The notes under the pieces: generated by a model
Databases searched by the model: none
What the model was told of the DNA's origin: nothing
Seen by the model: the letters and a program-made list of their open reading frames with translations, nothing else
DNA from: Martinezella hainanensis
GTDB lineage: Bacteria > Pseudomonadota > Alphaproteobacteria > Rhizobiales > Rhizobiaceae
Assembly: GCF_900094555.1 (NCBI RefSeq)
Contig: NZ_FMAC01000016.1
Span: forward strand, 1 to 64,000
Direction: 5' to 3'
DNA: 64,000 nt
Part shown: positions 9,071 through 17,757 of the stretch, piece after piece
Layout of the letters: each line of letters opens with the position of its first letter
How positions within the stretch are numbered: the stretch's first letter is position 1
Translations under genes and position numbers: made by a program

Positions 9071-10066
9071 TCAGGCAGAGAAACCTTCGATTGTGCAGAC
9101 GATCATGTCGTGATCGGAGAGCGGCTTATCTTCTTCATTGAGGGAGGAAACAAGGTGACTTTCGCCGATCTTCAGGCCGCGGGTGATGAACCAGTCGAGC
9201 TTCATGGTGCGATCGGGAAACCGCGTGATCAGGCTCGGGCGCGTGCTTGTCTGGTCGAGCGGGCCACCGTGGCATTCGAAGCCGCGGCTCTTGGCCATGG
9301 CAAACAGCGTATCGGTCGCGTAATCGCCGCCGGTGTGATTGCCGGTGTTTAGATCGCCGCCGATCAGGATCGGCAGACCGGGCGCGAAGGCCTCGACCGC
9401 ATCGATCAATGCCGCCAATTGCCGCTCGCGATAGGCGGCGGTGGCCACACTTTCGAGATGGACGGAAACCGCGACCATCGGACCAGCCTCCGTCTCGACG
9501 ATGGCGCCGACGGCACAGCGATCGCCGATGCGCGGCTGCTCGTTGCTGTCGTTGAACCAGACGGCCTCGCCTGGCAGGCGGATCATGAAGGCATCCTTCA
9601 GAGCGACGGAGGCCATCAGCGCATTGCCGTGGAAGCCCTTTTCGTTGAAATCATCGCGGCAGTAAGAACGCTCGATTTCCGAACCAAGGCTGAGCTCAAG
9701 GAATTCGACGCCATAGGCATGGTTCATGCCGAGTTCGTCGGCGACGATGCCTGTCGGGTCGCGCTGCTCGGTGCGGGCCATGCCCAGATCCATTTCCGAC
9801 AGCAGGACAAGCGGCGCCCCGGTTTCCCGCAGCTTGGCGGCACTTTCCTCTGGAAACAGGCAGCGTTCGAGGTTCCAGGCAGCGACCGTAAACGGGAAGG
9901 ACAAGGCCTTCACCTCAGCATCCGGCCCGCCGACACGCACCGCATTCAGGCAGGCGAGCGACGAGAGCTTCGCGGCATGAACGCCCGGGGTCTTTTCGAG
10001 AGAGACGAAGCTCTTGCGCTCCTCTTGCGAAGGAACGGTGAAGGCAGAAACGGTGTTGCGGATCAT
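9071..10066 (-). CDS. endonuclease/exonuclease/phosphatase family protein
   Basis: A 331-residue protein with the metal-dependent EEP fold. The catalytic set can be traced: Asn in AAWNLERC, Glu in LLSEMD, Asn in GFHGNALMAS, His in VSVHLES, Asp/Asn in GGDLNTG, and Asp-His in LSDHDMI. Members cleave nucleic acids, inositol phosphates or sphingolipids; there is no signal peptide, so it acts in the cytoplasm. An Asp or Asn at every expected place argues for an active enzyme. It is not obviously related to the neighbouring yraN or gshB. Confidence 0.83.
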   Translation of the reverse strand: MIRNTVSAFTVPSQEERKSFVSLEKTPGVHAAKLSSLACLNAVRVGGPDAEVKALSFPFTVAAWNLERCLFPEESAAKLRETGAPLVLLSEMDLGMARTEQRDPTGIVADELGMNHAYGVEFLELSLGSEIERSYCRDDFNEKGFHGNALMASVALKDAFMIRLPGEAVWFNDSNEQPRIGDRCAVGAIVETEAGPMVAVSVHLESVATAAYRERQLAALIDAVEAFAPGLPILIGGDLNTGNHTGGDYATDTLFAMAKSRGFECHGGPLDQTSTRPSLITRFPDRTMKLDWFITRGLKIGESHLVSSLNEEDKPLSDHDMIVCTIEGFSA

Positions 10067-10168
10067 GGTAGGGCCTGTCGAAACGAAATGAGGGGCGCCG
10101 GCAGAGAAATCTCAGGCGCTGGTCGCCCGGCAATAGGCTGATTTTGTGACGGTGCTGTAACGCCTCAG

Positions 10169-10549
10169 TCAAAACGCATCGGGAAAATGCTGCGGCCAGC
10201 GGCCGGGCAGCATGGCGACGATGTCGTAGCGTTGCGAGAGACGGGCGAAATCCGGCTGGCGGGCGAGCCAGAGATCGCTTGCGGCACGGATTCGCCTCTG
10301 CGAAGAGACGGAAACGGCATCGATCGCCTCCTGCGCGCCGCGCCGCGACTTGACCTCGACGAAGACGGCGAGATCGCCCTTACGGGCGACGATATCGATT
10401 TCGCCGAGCTTGGTGCGGTGGCGGATCGCCACAATCCGATAGCCCTTGAGCATAAGAAAGGCGGCGGCGAGATATTCGGCGACATGGCCGCGCCGCCAGG
10501 CCTTTTGCCGCTTGAGCGTCTGGCCCGTCTCAAGCCTCGGATCAGGCAT
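10169..10549 (-). CDS. YraN family (UPF0102) nuclease-like protein
   Basis: A 126-residue protein with the UPF0102 signature: N-terminal basic helix (RQKAWRRGHVAEYLAAAFLMLKGYRIV), then KLGEIDIVARKGDLAVFVEVKSR, which reproduces the E-D-EVK metal-binding pattern of Holliday-junction-resolvase-like nucleases. The family is widespread and biochemically poorly characterised. Its start overlaps the rsmI stop by eight bases; rsmI-yraN is a conserved bacterial pair. Confidence 0.9.
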   Translation of the reverse strand: MPDPRLETGQTLKRQKAWRRGHVAEYLAAAFLMLKGYRIVAIRHRTKLGEIDIVARKGDLAVFVEVKSRRGAQEAIDAVSVSSQRRIRAASDLWLARQPDFARLSQRYDIVAMLPGRWPQHFPDAF

Positions 10550-11450
10550 GGCGCTCCTTCATATCGAGCAGGCGCTGGTAAAGCTCCTTGCGCGGCAGGC
10601 CGGTGAGGCGCGCCGCTTCGGTCGCGGCCTTCGCTGTTGGCATCGTCCCTGAGAGATCGGCCAAAATGGCGTCGATATCGGCTTCAGCAGTTACGCTTTC
10701 TGCCGGCGGCCCGACGAGCCAGACGATCTCGCCCTTCACATTATCAACCGCGTCATAGAATGCGGCGAGTTCGGACAGCGTGCCGCGGCGGAACTCCTCG
10801 AAGGTCTTCGTCAGCTCGCGGCAGACGGCGCCGGCGCGCTCACCACCCAAGACATCGGCAGCGGCGGCAAGGGTGGCTGCGATGCGATGCGGCGATTCAA
10901 AGAAGATGAGGGTGGCGGGGACGCTTGCAAGTTCGGCCAGCCGATCGCGCCTGCCCTTGTCCTTGGCGGGCAGGAAGCCGGCAAAGAAGAAGGCGTCGTT
11001 CGGCAGGCCGGAGCCGACGAGGGCTGCGAGCGGCGCCGAAGCACCGGGAATGGGAACGACCTTGTAGCCCGCGTCAATCGCCTGCACCGCAAGCCGGTAG
11101 CCGGGATCGGAGACGAGCGGCGTGCCGGCATCGGAGACCAGCGCCACCGAGCGGCCGGCTTCCAACGCCTGCAGCAGTCGCGGGCCTGCCTCATCGGCAT
11201 TGTGCTCGTGATAGGCATAGGGCTTGTTCTGGATGCCGTAGCGATCAAGCAGCACGCGGGTGACGCGGGTGTCCTCGCAGGCGAGCACGTCGGCGCCGGC
11301 GAGCGTTTCCAGCGCCCGCAGCGTGATATCGCCAAGATTGCCGATAGGGGTCGCGACGAGATAGAGCGCCGGTTCGAGGGGACGGGCTGGAATCTGGGTA
11401 TTGTGCAGGCGGAAACTGCGTGTTCCGCCGCTCGATTGATCTTCGTTCAT
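10542..11450 (-). CDS. rsmI: 16S rRNA (cytidine(1402)-2'-O)-methyltransferase
   Basis: A 302-residue tetrapyrrole-methylase-fold enzyme that 2'-O-methylates C1402 of 16S rRNA near the decoding centre. The N-terminal signature LYLVATPIGNLGDITLRALE, the following ACEDTRVTRVLL block, and LVSDAGTPLVSDPG are all characteristic of RsmI. The length is normal. It overlaps yraN downstream and is divergent from dnaN across a 252-base promoter region. Confidence 0.95.
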   Translation of the reverse strand: MNEDQSSGGTRSFRLHNTQIPARPLEPALYLVATPIGNLGDITLRALETLAGADVLACEDTRVTRVLLDRYGIQNKPYAYHEHNADEAGPRLLQALEAGRSVALVSDAGTPLVSDPGYRLAVQAIDAGYKVVPIPGASAPLAALVGSGLPNDAFFFAGFLPAKDKGRRDRLAELASVPATLIFFESPHRIAATLAAAADVLGGERAGAVCRELTKTFEEFRRGTLSELAAFYDAVDNVKGEIVWLVGPPAESVTAEADIDAILADLSGTMPTAKAATEAARLTGLPRKELYQRLLDMKERHA

Positions 11451-11702
11451 GCCGGTCCTGAATTCGCTTGGGATAAGCAGCCTTTATGGGCGAGGCGTGC
11501 GCCGACGGCAAGAGCGGTGCAATTCCTGTGGAGCATTGTTGACGAAATGTCGAATTGGCGCTTGGCAATTGAGCCATGCCTCTTGCATTCGGATGGAGAA
11601 GTCTGCCAAGTTGCCTGTCCAATCTTTCGGGCCTCGTCCGAAAACATGTCGCTCGGGCGCCTCGGGCCGCCCGGCAAGTCACGGTCGAAAGCGGTAGCAT
11701 CC

Positions 11703-12821
11703 ATGCGTATTACAATTGAGCGGTCGAACCTCCTGAAGTCGCTGAACCACGTGCATCGCGTGGTCGAGCGTCGCAACACGATCCCGATCCTGTCCAACGT
11801 GCTGCTGAAAGCCGATGGCACGAACCTCGACATGAAGGCGACCGACCTCGACCTCGAAATCACCGAGGCGACGCCCGCCAATGTCGAGCAGGCTGGCGCC
11901 ACCACCGTACCGGCACACCTGCTCTACGACATCGTGCGCAAACTGTCCGATGGATCGGAAGTGCTGCTGGCCACCAACACCGACGGCAGCTCGATGACGG
12001 TCACGTCCGGGCGTTCGAAATTCTCGCTGCAGTGCCTGCCGGAATCCGATTTCCCGGATCTCACCGCCGGCAGCTTCAGCCACTCCTTCAAGCTGAAGGC
12101 AGCCGATCTGAAGATGCTGATCGACCGCACGCAGTTTGCGATCTCCACCGAGGAGACGCGTTACTACCTCAACGGCATCTTCTTCCACACGATCGAAAGC
12201 GGCGGCGACCTGAAGCTCAGGGCTGTCGCCACGGACGGCCATCGCCTGGCCCGCGCTGATGTCAGCGCTCCTTCGGGCTCCGAGGGCATGCCTGGCATCA
12301 TCATCCCGCGCAAGACGGTTGGCGAACTGCAGAAGCTCGTGGATGCACCGGATACGATGGTCACCGTCGAAGTCTCCGACGCCAAGATCCGCCTGACGAT
12401 CGGCTCCATCGTCATGACGTCGAAGCTGATCGACGGCACCTTCCCGGACTATCAGCGCGTCATCCCGGCGAACAACGACAAGGAAATGCGGGTCGATTGC
12501 CAGACCTTCGCCCAGGCCGTCGACCGCGTCTCGACGATCTCGTCCGAACGCGGCCGCGCCGTGAAGCTCGCTCTGTCCGACGGCCAGCTGCTGCTGACGG
12601 TCAACAACCCGGATTCGGGCAGCGCGACCGAAGAAGTCGCCGTCGGCTATGAGATGGACCCGATGGAAATCGGCTTCAACGCCAAGTACCTTCTCGATAT
12701 CACCGCACAGCTTTCGGGCGATTCTGCCGTGTTCCTGCTGGCCGACGCCGGCTCGCCGACGCTCATCCGCGACACGGCCGGCGACGACGCGCTCTACGTG
12801 CTGATGCCGATGCGCGTGTAG
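11703..12821 (+). CDS. dnaN: DNA polymerase III sliding clamp, beta subunit
   Basis: A 372-residue protein with the three tandem clamp domains expected of DnaN (start MRITIERSNLLKSLNHVHRVVERRNTIPIL; end DDALYVLMPMRV). It forms the ring that tethers polymerase III to DNA. The reading frame runs open far upstream, antisense to rsmI, but the ATG at 11703 gives the family start and the usual length. dnaA is not in the window, as is common in Rhizobiales. It is followed by a strong terminator. Confidence 0.97.
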   Translation: MRITIERSNLLKSLNHVHRVVERRNTIPILSNVLLKADGTNLDMKATDLDLEITEATPANVEQAGATTVPAHLLYDIVRKLSDGSEVLLATNTDGSSMTVTSGRSKFSLQCLPESDFPDLTAGSFSHSFKLKAADLKMLIDRTQFAISTEETRYYLNGIFFHTIESGGDLKLRAVATDGHRLARADVSAPSGSEGMPGIIIPRKTVGELQKLVDAPDTMVTVEVSDAKIRLTIGSIVMTSKLIDGTFPDYQRVIPANNDKEMRVDCQTFAQAVDRVSTISSERGRAVKLALSDGQLLLTVNNPDSGSATEEVAVGYEMDPMEIGFNAKYLLDITAQLSGDSAVFLLADAGSPTLIRDTAGDDALYVLMPMRV

Positions 12822-12827
12822 CGAAAC

Positions 12828-12874
12828 AAAAGCGCCCTTCATGCGTTTATTCAAACGCAGGGGCGCTTTTATTT
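12828..12874 (+). terminator. intrinsic terminator after dnaN
   Basis: AAAAGCGCCC (12828-12837) pairs perfectly with GGGCGCTTTT (12861-12870), with an inner TGCGTTT/AAACGCA stem, then more T residues. It begins seven bases after the dnaN stop. Confidence 0.9.
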
Positions 12875-12982
12875 GGTCCTTTGTCGATTGCGACATTTTC
12901 CCTCGTTATTGCGGCATCCTATTGCAAGAACGCCGAGAAAGAATATGTAAGTCGCAACCATAACATCTGGTGGGGGGAGAGC

Positions 12983-13576
12983 ATGGCGCTGCGTCTCAAG
13001 GAACGGCTGGGCAAGAAGTTCGACGAAGAGATTCGTTTCTTCAAGGGCATGATGCAGGGACCAAAGACGGTCGGCTCGATCGTCCCCACCTCGTCGATCA
13101 CGGCCCGCAAGATGGCTGGTGTCATCAACCCGCAATCCGGCCTGCCCGTGCTGGAGCTCGGGCCGGGAACCGGGGCGATCACCAAGGCGATCCTGGCGCG
13201 CGGCGTCGAGCCGCAGAACCTCGTCGCCATCGAATACTCGACCGATTTCTACAATCATCTCGTGCGCCGTTACCCAGGCGTCAACTTTATCAACGGCGAT
13301 GCCTTCGATCTCGATACGACACTCGGCGTGCTGCGTGGCCAGACCTTCGATTCCGTCGTATCGGGTATCCCGCTTCTCAATTTTCCCATGAAGGCGCGCG
13401 TCGCGCTTCTGGAAAGCCTGCTGGACCGCATGCCACCCGGTCGCCCGGTGGTGCAGATTTCCTACGGGGCTGTCTCGCCGATCATCGCCAAGCCGGATCG
13501 CTATCACATCCGCCACTACGACTTTATCGTCCGCAACATTCCGCCGGCCCAGCTCTGGGTCTATAGCCGCGGCTGA
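12983..13576 (+). CDS. pmtA: PmtA-type phosphatidylethanolamine N-methyltransferase
   Basis: A 197-residue soluble SAM-dependent methyltransferase. Motif I is VLELGPGTGAITKAIL (about 56-71); the start MALRLKERLGKKFDEEIRFFKG and the SIVPTSSITARKMA stretch are as I recall the Agrobacterium/Sinorhizobium PmtA enzymes, which convert phosphatidylethanolamine stepwise to phosphatidylcholine. The ATG at 12983 follows GGGGGGAG; an in-frame ATG at 12881 gives a non-family extension. The basic amphipathic N-terminus fits membrane-surface association. A related rRNA-dimethyltransferase-like enzyme is a less likely alternative. Confidence 0.82.
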   Translation: MALRLKERLGKKFDEEIRFFKGMMQGPKTVGSIVPTSSITARKMAGVINPQSGLPVLELGPGTGAITKAILARGVEPQNLVAIEYSTDFYNHLVRRYPGVNFINGDAFDLDTTLGVLRGQTFDSVVSGIPLLNFPMKARVALLESLLDRMPPGRPVVQISYGAVSPIIAKPDRYHIRHYDFIVRNIPPAQLWVYSRG

Positions 13577-13595
13577 GACAATCGCTGGGAAATCC

Positions 13596-14183
13596 ATGTA
13601 CGCTCTTTATATTACGCACCCGCAGGTGCGCATCGATCCGGATGTGCCGGTGCCGCAATGGGGCTTGTCCGAAATAGGCGCCGAGCGGGCGCGACTGGCC
13701 GCGAGCCGACCCTGGGCCGGCAAGCTTGGCCTCATTGTCTCCAGTGGCGAGCGCAAGGCGATCGAAACAGCAGAGGCTTTGGCGACGGCAAGCCGCGCAC
13801 CGATCGAAGTCATCGAAGCCACGCATGAAAACGACCGCAGCGCCACGGGCTTCCTCGCGCCGCCGGAGTTCGAAAAGGCGGCGGACTGGTTCTTCGCCCA
13901 TCCGCATGAAAGCTTCAAAGGCTGGGAACGCGCCATCGATGCGCAGGCAAGAATCGTCTCCAACGTCGAGGCCGTTCTTGCGCGGCACGATCCGAACGAG
14001 CCGATCGCCTTCGTCGGTCATGGCGGTGTCGGCACCCTGCTGAAATGCCATCTGGAGGGAAAGCCGATCGCGCGGCAGGGCGATCAACCTCCCGGCGGTG
14101 GCAATCTTTTCTGTTTCGACCTTGCGAAGCGCGCCGTCTCATGCGACTGGACACCCATGGAAGACTGGATGGGATGGGCTTGA
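13596..14183 (+). CDS. histidine phosphatase superfamily protein (altered RHG motif)
   Basis: A 195-residue cytoplasmic protein of the phosphoglycerate mutase-like fold. The catalytic His is kept in YITHPQV (H8), but the usual Arg-His-Gly reads Thr-His-Pro. The second half has SSGERKAIETAEAL (Arg/Glu region) and AFVGHGGVGTLL with the second catalytic His. The change next to the nucleophile may reduce or redirect activity. It ends one base before the pyrF start and follows pmtA by 19 bases, so the three genes are probably co-transcribed. Confidence 0.8.
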   Translation: MYALYITHPQVRIDPDVPVPQWGLSEIGAERARLAASRPWAGKLGLIVSSGERKAIETAEALATASRAPIEVIEATHENDRSATGFLAPPEFEKAADWFFAHPHESFKGWERAIDAQARIVSNVEAVLARHDPNEPIAFVGHGGVGTLLKCHLEGKPIARQGDQPPGGGNLFCFDLAKRAVSCDWTPMEDWMGWA

Positions 14184-14184
14184 T

Positions 14185-14877
14185 ATGACCGCACGCGACC
14201 GCTTGATCGTTGGACTGGATGTTCCAAACCTTCAGGAGGCCGAGAAAGTGGTCGGCGCCCTCGGCGACGATATTCTCTATTACAAGATCGGCTATCAGCT
14301 CGCCTTTGCCGGCGGCCTGGAATTCGCCCGCGATCTTGCCGCCAGCGGCAAGAAGATCTTTCTCGACATGAAGCTGCTCGACATCGACAACACGGTGGCC
14401 TCCGGTGTGGAGAACATCGTCAAGATGGGCATGTCGATGCTGACGCTGCACGCCTATCCGAAGGCGATGAAGGCGGCCGTCGAGGCGGCCAAGGGGTCCG
14501 ATCTCTGCCTGCTCGGCGTCACGGTGCTGACCTCGATGGACGAAGAGGATCTCATCTCCGCCGGCTATGAATACGATCCGCATACGCTGGTACTGCGCCG
14601 GGCTGAACAGGCGCATCTCGCCGGCATGGGCGGCATCGTCTGCTCGGCGGAGGAAGCCGCCGCGGTTCGCAAGATCATCGGACCGGATATGGCGCTGGTA
14701 ACCCCCGGTATCCGACCGGCAGGCAGCGACAAGGGCGACCAGAAGCGCGTGATGACACCGGCCGCCGCTATTCAAGCCGGCTCCAGCCATCTCGTCGTCG
14801 CACGACCGATCGTCAAGGCGGCCGACCCGAGGCAAGCCGCCCGCGCCATCCTCGCCGAGATCGAAGCAGCAATCTAA
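14185..14877 (+). CDS. pyrF: orotidine-5'-phosphate decarboxylase
   Basis: A 230-residue TIM-barrel enzyme making UMP from OMP. The catalytic DxKxxD array is DMKLLDID at 61-68 (D61, K63, D66), and VTPGIRPAGSDKGDQKRVMTP forms the phosphate-binding loop. The ATG at 14185, one base after the preceding stop, gives the family start MTARDRLIVGLDVPN; an earlier in-frame ATG at 14098 lies inside the phosphatase gene and is rejected. The length is normal. Confidence 0.96.
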   Translation: MTARDRLIVGLDVPNLQEAEKVVGALGDDILYYKIGYQLAFAGGLEFARDLAASGKKIFLDMKLLDIDNTVASGVENIVKMGMSMLTLHAYPKAMKAAVEAAKGSDLCLLGVTVLTSMDEEDLISAGYEYDPHTLVLRRAEQAHLAGMGGIVCSAEEAAAVRKIIGPDMALVTPGIRPAGSDKGDQKRVMTPAAAIQAGSSHLVVARPIVKAADPRQAARAILAEIEAAI

Positions 14878-14904
14878 ACGACCAGAACAAGCAGGGAGGA
14901 AAAC

Positions 14905-15192
14905 ATGCCAAAGGGATATTGGATCGCGCGCGTGGATGTCCGCGACCCCGAGCGTTACAAGGATTACGTTGCCGCCGCCAAGCCTGCCTTCGAGAAATAC
15001 GGCGCGAATTTCCTTGCCCGTGGCGGAGCGTTTACCCCGCTTGAGGGACAGGCGCGCGGCCGCAATGTCGTCATCGAATTTCCGTCGCTGCAGCATGCCG
15101 TCGATTGCTACAACTCGCCGGAATACCAGATCGCGGCCAAAATCCGCCAGCAGGTCGCAGACGCTGAAATGGTCGTCGTCGAAGGGGTTTAA
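14905..15192 (+). CDS. DUF1330 domain-containing protein
   Basis: A 95-residue protein matching the DUF1330 ferredoxin-like dimeric barrel: MPKGYWIARVDVRDPERYKDYV at the start, GGAFTPLEG in the middle and VIEFPSLQHAVDCYNSPEYQ near the end. The function of the family is unknown. AGGGAGGAAA precedes the ATG. It lies 27 bases after pyrF in the same direction and may share its transcript. Confidence 0.9.
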   Translation: MPKGYWIARVDVRDPERYKDYVAAAKPAFEKYGANFLARGGAFTPLEGQARGRNVVIEFPSLQHAVDCYNSPEYQIAAKIRQQVADAEMVVVEGV

Positions 15193-15305
15193 ACCCTTTG
15201 AAAAGCCGACGCTGCAATGCAGCGCGATAGCACTTCACCTCGGCGCCCGGATCGGCTAAGACGAAACCCAGATAAGCCCAATCCAAGCCTTTCGAGGAGC
15301 CTGCC

Positions 15306-16286
15306 ATGACCCTGTCCAACCTCCCGCCGCTCGTCACCGTGTTCGGAGGATCAGGTTTCATCGGGCGGCACGTCGTGCGTGCGCTTGCAAAGCGCGGCTA
15401 TCGCATCCGTGTCGCCGTTCGTCGTCCCGATCTTGCCGGTTTCCTGCAGCCGCTCGGCAATCTCGGCCAGATTTCGATCGTCCAGGCCAATGTGCGCTAT
15501 CGCAACTCCGTCGACCGCGCCGTCGAAGGCGCACAGCATGTCGTCAACTGCGTTGGCATTTTGGCGCCGAGCGGCCGCAACACCTTTGAAGCCGTGCAGG
15601 AATTCGGCAGCAAGGCCATCGCGGAAGCCGCCCGCGGTGTCGGCGCCTCGCTGACGCATATTTCCGCGCTTGGCGCCGACGCCAATTCGGCTTCGGCCTA
15701 TGCCCGCACCAAGGCTCGCGCCGAAGCCGCGATCCTGTCGATCAGGCCGGATGCCATCATCCTGCGTCCCTCGATCGTCTTCGGTCCGGAGGATGAGTTC
15801 TTCAACAAGTTTGCCGACATGTCGCGCACAGCGCCGTTCCTGCCGCTGATCGGCGGCGGCAAGACGAAGTTCCAGCCCGTCTACGTCGAGGATATCGCCG
15901 AGGCTGTTGCCCGCAGCGTCGACGGCAAGCTGAAGGCCGGAACGACCTATGAGCTCGGCGGCCCGGAAGTGCTGTCCTTCCGCGAATGTCTCGAGACGAC
16001 GCTGTCCGTCATCAACCGGAAGAAGTCGCTCGTCTCCATTCCCTTCGGCCTCGCCTCTCTGATCGGCTCGGTCGCCTCGCTGGTGCCACTCATCAAGCCG
16101 CCGATCACCGCTGATCAGGTAACGCTTTTGAAAAGCGACAACGTCGTTTCCAAGCAGGCGGAAGCAGAAGGACGCACCTTGAAGGGCATCGGCCTGTTGC
16201 CGACGTTGCTCGTCTCCGTGCTGCCGTCCTATCTGGTGCGTTACCGCCCGCAAGGCCAGTTCACGGGCTCTGGCAAAGCTGCCTAA
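15306..16286 (+). CDS. complex I NDUFA9-like NAD(P)-binding protein
   Basis: A 326-residue atypical short-chain dehydrogenase. The dinucleotide site is VFGGSGFIGRHVV (about 12-24); SALGADANSASAYARTKARAEA holds the altered Tyr/Lys region and IVFGPEDEFFNKFA follows. This matches the NDUFA9/39-kDa accessory subunit family of respiratory complex I, which carries a tightly bound NADPH. In alphaproteobacteria it is encoded apart from the nuo operon. It ends with a hydrophobic stretch and a strong terminator. Confidence 0.88.
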   Translation: MTLSNLPPLVTVFGGSGFIGRHVVRALAKRGYRIRVAVRRPDLAGFLQPLGNLGQISIVQANVRYRNSVDRAVEGAQHVVNCVGILAPSGRNTFEAVQEFGSKAIAEAARGVGASLTHISALGADANSASAYARTKARAEAAILSIRPDAIILRPSIVFGPEDEFFNKFADMSRTAPFLPLIGGGKTKFQPVYVEDIAEAVARSVDGKLKAGTTYELGGPEVLSFRECLETTLSVINRKKSLVSIPFGLASLIGSVASLVPLIKPPITADQVTLLKSDNVVSKQAEAEGRTLKGIGLLPTLLVSVLPSYLVRYRPQGQFTGSGKAA

Positions 16287-16314
16287 CGATTCGGCTGTTC
16301 TGCGAAATTGATGC

Positions 16315-16346
16315 GCCGCCCGGCTTTGCCGAGCGGCGTTTTTTAT
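16315..16346 (+). terminator. intrinsic terminator after the NDUFA9-like gene
   Basis: CGCCGC-CCGGC and GCCG-A-GCGGCG pair around a TTT loop with one C/A mismatch, followed by TTTTTT. It starts 29 bases after the stop codon. Confidence 0.85.
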
Positions 16347-16574
16347 TGCCCCACGAAGACAGAATCGTACTTTAAGGCGCTGGCAGAGCCTCACCATTCA
16401 CAGCTTGGCGTTGCTCAAAAGACGCAGTGTGGAAATAGTAGCATTAACGTCAAATTTAATATGAACATTTATTGCTATTGCTCATCTCACTGACTAACAC
16501 AGCCGCGCGTCCCAGGCTTGGACAATGAACCGGTCCGTGGCGCGCTTCACACTTCTGCGGAAAGGCATTTTTCG

Positions 16575-16739
16575 ATGGGCAAGTCTATCGCGCTTTTGTT
16601 TGCGTGCGCGGCACTGGTGATTCTCGCAGGCTCCTTCGTGGCCCGCGGCAGCATCGCTTCGATCAAGGGCGAATGTGCGCCGACCTACGGCGTCGACCCC
16701 TGCACGACGGGTTCCATCGACACGTCCTCCCCGAACTGA
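16575..16739 (+). CDS. small single-pass membrane or exported protein
   Basis: A 54-residue protein beginning MGKSIALLFACAALVILAGSF, one hydrophobic helix at about residues 4-23, then a short polar tail with two Cys (KGECAPTYGVDPCTTGS). An in-frame ATG at 16518 would add 19 unlikely residues; the internal ATG places the helix at the N-terminus. It sits between two terminators and so is its own transcription unit. I do not recognise a family; the two tail Cys could form a disulfide in the periplasm. Confidence 0.6.
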   Translation: MGKSIALLFACAALVILAGSFVARGSIASIKGECAPTYGVDPCTTGSIDTSSPN

Positions 16740-16751
16740 TCGGGTATGAAA

Positions 16752-16781
16752 AAGGCCGGTTTTCACCGGCCTTCGCTTTTT
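16752..16781. terminator. bidirectional terminator between small ORF and uppP
   Basis: AAGGCCGGT (16752-16760), loop TTTC, ACCGGCCTT (16765-16773) form a perfect 9-bp stem with CGCTTTTT on the right and an A-run on the left. It can stop the 54-residue gene and the convergent uppP. Confidence 0.9.
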
Positions 16782-16808
16782 CCAGGATTGCAGCACGGAC
16801 GCTCGGCA

Positions 16809-17606
16809 TCAGCCGAAATAAAGACCGATGAGGCCAATCGTGCCGACGGCAATGCGCCACCATGCGAAGGGGGCGTAACCACGACGCGACACGAAGTCGA
16901 GCAGCGCGCGCACGACAAGCAGCGCCGAGATGAAAGCCATGACGAAGCCGATGACGATCAGCTGACCATCGGCGAAGCTCAGATCATGGCGACTCTTCCA
17001 CAAATCCAGCGTGAAGGCGCCGACCATCGTCGGCATGGCCAGGAAGAAGGAAAATTCGGCGGCCGAGCGCTTGTCGGCACCGAGCAGCAGAGCACCGACG
17101 ATGGTGGAACCGGAGCGTGACGTTCCCGGGATCATGGCCAGGCACTGGAAGAAGCCGATCTTGACCGCCATCGGCCAGGAGAATTCATAGGCGCTGGTGT
17201 ATTTCGGCTTGAATTCGATCCTGTCGATGACGAGCAGGACGATACCGCCGAGGATCAGCGAGATACAGATGACCTTCGGCGAATCGAACAACACGGTCTT
17301 GATGAAATCATGCGCGAGCGCGCCGATGACGGCAGCCGGCAGAAAGCCGAACAGGACGGCGAGTACGAAGTGGCGAGCCTTGACGCTGACGGGCAGCGCC
17401 TTGGCGATCTGGACGAGGCGATTGAAATAGACAAGCAGAATGGCGAGAATCGCGCCGAGCTGGATCAAAACTTCAAAAGTACCGGCCGATTTGAAGCCGA
17501 GAAAGTGTCCAAGCAATATCAGATGGCCTGTCGAGGAGACCGGAATGAACTCCGTAAGCCCCTCCACAAGGCCCAAAACCAACGCGATAATAATTTGTTC
17601 AGCCAT
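16809..17606 (-). CDS. uppP: undecaprenyl-diphosphatase
   Basis: A 265-residue polytopic inner-membrane phosphatase (BacA/UppP) that recycles undecaprenyl diphosphate for peptidoglycan and polysaccharide synthesis and gives bacitracin tolerance. The active-site parts are LVEGLTEFIPVSSTGHLILLG (E15, E19, H28) and PGTSRSGSTIVGALLLGADK near residue 165. Eight hydrophobic segments and length fit the family. It stands alone between a bidirectional terminator and the GST gene, which reads away from it. Confidence 0.95.
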   Translation of the reverse strand: MAEQIIIALVLGLVEGLTEFIPVSSTGHLILLGHFLGFKSAGTFEVLIQLGAILAILLVYFNRLVQIAKALPVSVKARHFVLAVLFGFLPAAVIGALAHDFIKTVLFDSPKVICISLILGGIVLLVIDRIEFKPKYTSAYEFSWPMAVKIGFFQCLAMIPGTSRSGSTIVGALLLGADKRSAAEFSFFLAMPTMVGAFTLDLWKSRHDLSFADGQLIVIGFVMAFISALLVVRALLDFVSRRGYAPFAWWRIAVGTIGLIGLYFG

Positions 17607-17757
17607 ATCGTGTCCTTTGTCTAACGGCAGGGCGGCCCGATTCGCTTGTGCAAACTAGGCCAAGATCCTATAGCTTCAACCGATGACAAATGACTAGGGC
17701 CGCAGAATCGCGACCCAAAAAGACTCCATAGCATCAATCAGAAACACCCGAGTACCA

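Noticed and set aside
7825..9141. 438-codon plus-strand open frame over gshB and the cupin gene
   Set aside because: It is the mirror of real minus-strand genes and has the Arg/His-rich composition of a shadow frame.
10887..11702. Long in-frame extension upstream of dnaN
   Set aside because: It is antisense to rsmI and adds about 270 residues that DnaN lacks; the ATG at 11703 gives the family start and length.
13915..15096. 393-codon minus-strand frame over pyrF
   Set aside because: It covers well-supported plus-strand genes and has no family motif.
15182..15203. Near-palindrome around the DUF1330 stop codon (AAGGGGTTTAAACCCTTT)
   Set aside because: One mismatch, no loop and no T-run; too weak to call a terminator or operator.
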